This document shows positions 62,454 through 64,000 of a stretch of DNA of 64,000 bases, in pieces. The notes below the pieces were generated by a model, which was given only the letters and a program-made list of their open reading frames with translations, did not search any database and was not told where the DNA came from. The position numbers and the translations under genes are program-made. The stretch is from Pseudomonadota bacterium. GTDB lineage: Bacteria; Pseudomonadota; Gammaproteobacteria; Xanthomonadales; SZUA-38. How positions within the stretch are numbered: position 1 is the first letter of the stretch; each line of letters opens with the position of its first letter. The stretch lies in assembly GCA_039033415.1 (NCBI GenBank), contig JBCCCR010000008.1, positions 62,001 to 126,000 of the forward strand, read 5' to 3'.

Positions 62454-64000
62454 TTGAACAAGCCATCGCGCTGCATAAGGCGGGCGATATTGAAGCGGCG
62501 GAAAAAGCTTACCGTGAGCTGCTGGCGGCGGAGCCGGAGAACTTTGAGGCCCTGCATTTTCTGGCGCTGATTCGCCAGAACGCGGGTGCCCTGGACGAAG
62601 CGCTTGATCTGACCGAGAAGGCCATTGAGCTTCAGCCTGAGGTGGGTACCTATCACGCGACCCTGGGCGGCATCCGATATGCTCAAGGTGACCTGCCGGC
62701 GGCCCGAGCCAACTTCGAACACGCGCTGAGCCTCAATCCGAATCTGCCTGAGGGTCACAACACGCTCGGCTTCCTGCAGCTGCAGCTGGGTGAGCCGGAG
62801 ACGGCGAAAAAAACGCTAAACACGGCCCTGCGACTGGATCCCGATTCGGTCCCGGTGCACGCAAACCTGGCTCAGGTAGCCCTCGCCCTCGGGCGCGTCG
62901 ACGAGGCGGTAAACCTCTGTCAGCGCGCTCTGTCCATAGATCCGAAAAGCCTGCCGGCCCGGGCGACGCTGGCCGAAGCCCTGCTGGCGCAAGGCGCGTT
63001 TGCGATCGCTGAACAAGCCTTTCGAACCTGCCTGACCGAACGCCCCGGCGTGCCGGCCTGGCAAGCTGGGCTGGCGAACACGCTCGTCGCCCAGCAGCGG
63101 GCCGAGGAAGCGCGCGCGGTGACCCATGAGGGACTGGCGAATCATCCCCGGAACCCCATTCTTCGGGCAGCTGCCGGCCACGCGGCGCTGGCGCTTTCGC
63201 ACTGGCACGATGCCGCCGACCATTTTCAGCAGTCCCTGCTGGTCCGCCCGGGACATCACGCCACGATCGAAGGACTTGGCGATGCGCTGTGGGCCCGAGG
63301 CGAGCTTGATCAGGCGCGGCAGTGTTTCGAAGCCGTGCCGACGCCGGCGAGTCGGGTCAAAGCCCTGTCGGTCGCCGCTGAACTCGGCGATGCTGAAGCG
63401 GCGACGGCTGGCCTGAGCCAGTTGCTGGCAGAAAACCCGGGCGACTCGGGAGTGAGTCTCGCGCTGGCCTCGGTGCAGGCGGCGGGAGACGATTTAAACG
63501 CGGCGCTCGCAACAGCGGAAAGCAGCCTCGGCACTGACGGTGCCGACGGCGCCGAGGTGCCGCGCAATGCGGTGGCCCTGCTGGCGGCCGAATTGGCGCT
63601 GAAGCTCAAACAACCCGAGCGTGCGGTCGGCGCTCTAAGACACTTTGCCGCCAATCGTTCTAGCGATCGCGACGGAGCGCTGGCCCGGGAGTTTGAGGCG
63701 CGCGCTATGGACCAGGCCGGGGACTACGCGGCGGCCGCTACGGCTTTTCAGGGCGTGACGCGGGAAGTCCATATCGCGCCGGTCAGCCTGCCGGCGTCAG
63801 AGCTTCCGCCGGCGCCGGAAAGCCCCATCGACGATGGTCGCGAGCCGCCGGTAGTGGTCACCGGTTCACCCGGCAGCGGCGTCAACCTGCTCGCCAGGAT
63901 GCTGGCCGGCGGGCAGCACTTTGACGTGCTCGAAGACCGATTCATCGAGCCAGGCCAGCGCCGGGATTTTCTGGACTCGAGCGCTGAGCGGCGCCGCGGA
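62450..64000 (+). CDS. TPR-repeat sulfotransferase (3' part beyond window)
   Basis: The ATG at 62450 overlaps the yheT stop (ATGA), and the frame stays open to the window edge (517 codons). About 13 helical repeats fill residues 1-430, with typical TPR units such as AIALHKAGDIEAAEKAYREL and GYAQG-type turns. After a Pro-rich linker a nucleotide-binding start VVVTGSPGSGVNLLARML (about 463-480) appears, matching the 5'-PSB loop of PAPS-dependent sulfotransferases, though with GV in place of the usual TT/TS. The rest of the catalytic domain is cut off. It is last in the operon from 58136 as far as the window shows. Confidence 0.8.
   Translation, partial: MIEQAIALHKAGDIEAAEKAYRELLAAEPENFEALHFLALIRQNAGALDEALDLTEKAIELQPEVGTYHATLGGIRYAQGDLPAARANFEHALSLNPNLPEGHNTLGFLQLQLGEPETAKKTLNTALRLDPDSVPVHANLAQVALALGRVDEAVNLCQRALSIDPKSLPARATLAEALLAQGAFAIAEQAFRTCLTERPGVPAWQAGLANTLVAQQRAEEARAVTHEGLANHPRNPILRAAAGHAALALSHWHDAADHFQQSLLVRPGHHATIEGLGDALWARGELDQARQCFEAVPTPASRVKALSVAAELGDAEAATAGLSQLLAENPGDSGVSLALASVQAAGDDLNAALATAESSLGTDGADGAEVPRNAVALLAAELALKLKQPERAVGALRHFAANRSSDRDGALAREFEARAMDQAGDYAAAATAFQGVTREVHIAPVSLPASELPPAPESPIDDGREPPVVVTGSPGSGVNLLARMLAGGQHFDVLEDRFIEPGQRRDFLDSSAERRRG

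Overview
This is a high-GC gammaproteobacterial chromosome segment that spans the replication origin. The order rpmH-rnpA-yidC-mnmE (minus strand) facing dnaA-dnaN-recF-gyrB (plus strand), the block rhlB / trxA / rho, parAB-rsmG, glyQS with a GmhB-like HAD protein, tatABC and T2SS genes all fit a free-living Gram-negative. An IPTL-CTERM secreted protein, a DUF6502 protein and a TPR-sulfotransferase suggest a Xanthomonadales / Chromatiales / Wenzhouxiangella-like relative. That placement is tentative because no database search was possible.

Layout. 0-5.3 kb (minus): an ABC ATPase, an FtsX-like permease and an AttH/CrtC-like lipoprotein (cut by the window edge), followed by hemH. 5.3-8 kb (plus): a beta-propeller-like secreted protein with an IPTL-CTERM tail, then tatABC and a 108-bp palindromic element. 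8.2-11.2 kb: a LysR regulator divergent from a peroxiredoxin / SDR / AhpD-like redox cluster. 11.3-13.2 kb: a stand-alone GspE/PilB-like ATPase. 13.3-17.6 kb: the overlapping operon glyQ-glyS-HAD-plsC. 17.6-23.5 kb: rhlB, trxA, rho, then rsmG-parA-parB. 23.7-27.8 kb: a DUF945 protein, a YejF-like double ABC ATPase and gshA. 27.8-32.7 kb (minus): a lipoprotein with a MotB/OmpA-like and MotA/TolQ-like pair, a secreted protein and a DUF6502 protein. 32.9-36.6 kb: tatD, yadGH and uspE. 36.7-46.8 kb: the origin block. 46.9-52.5 kb: gspCDEF without pseudopilin genes. 52.6-54.3 kb: ftsEX. 54.4-58 kb: a double receiver protein, ung and a membrane Ser/Thr kinase. 58.1-64 kb: an overlapping operon of a Tat-type TRAP binding lipoprotein, a thioesterase, srkA, an acyltransferase, yheT and a TPR-sulfotransferase (cut by the window edge).

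How it fits together. The 253-bp dnaA-dnaN gap carries a cluster of DnaA boxes and AT-rich DNA and is the likely oriC. Two canonical 16-bp parS sites lie inside recF, in both cases over codons for the sequence FHVE. The second sits just upstream of an extended -10 promoter that probably serves gyrB. ParA and ParB, the partners for these sites, are encoded about 20 kb to the left. Right of the origin almost every gene runs with the fork. Left of it, tatABC, glyQS, trxA and rho run against it.

The most interesting departures from family norms are a GmhB-like HAD protein with Gly in place of the nucleophilic Asp and no zinc cysteines; a T2SS GspE with no tetracysteine module; a double receiver whose first domain has lost its phospho-acceptor Asp; an orphan MotAB-like pair with an adjacent lipoprotein; and hairpins in the dnaA and rpmH leaders. 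No tRNA, rRNA, CRISPR array, transposase gene or prophage was seen.
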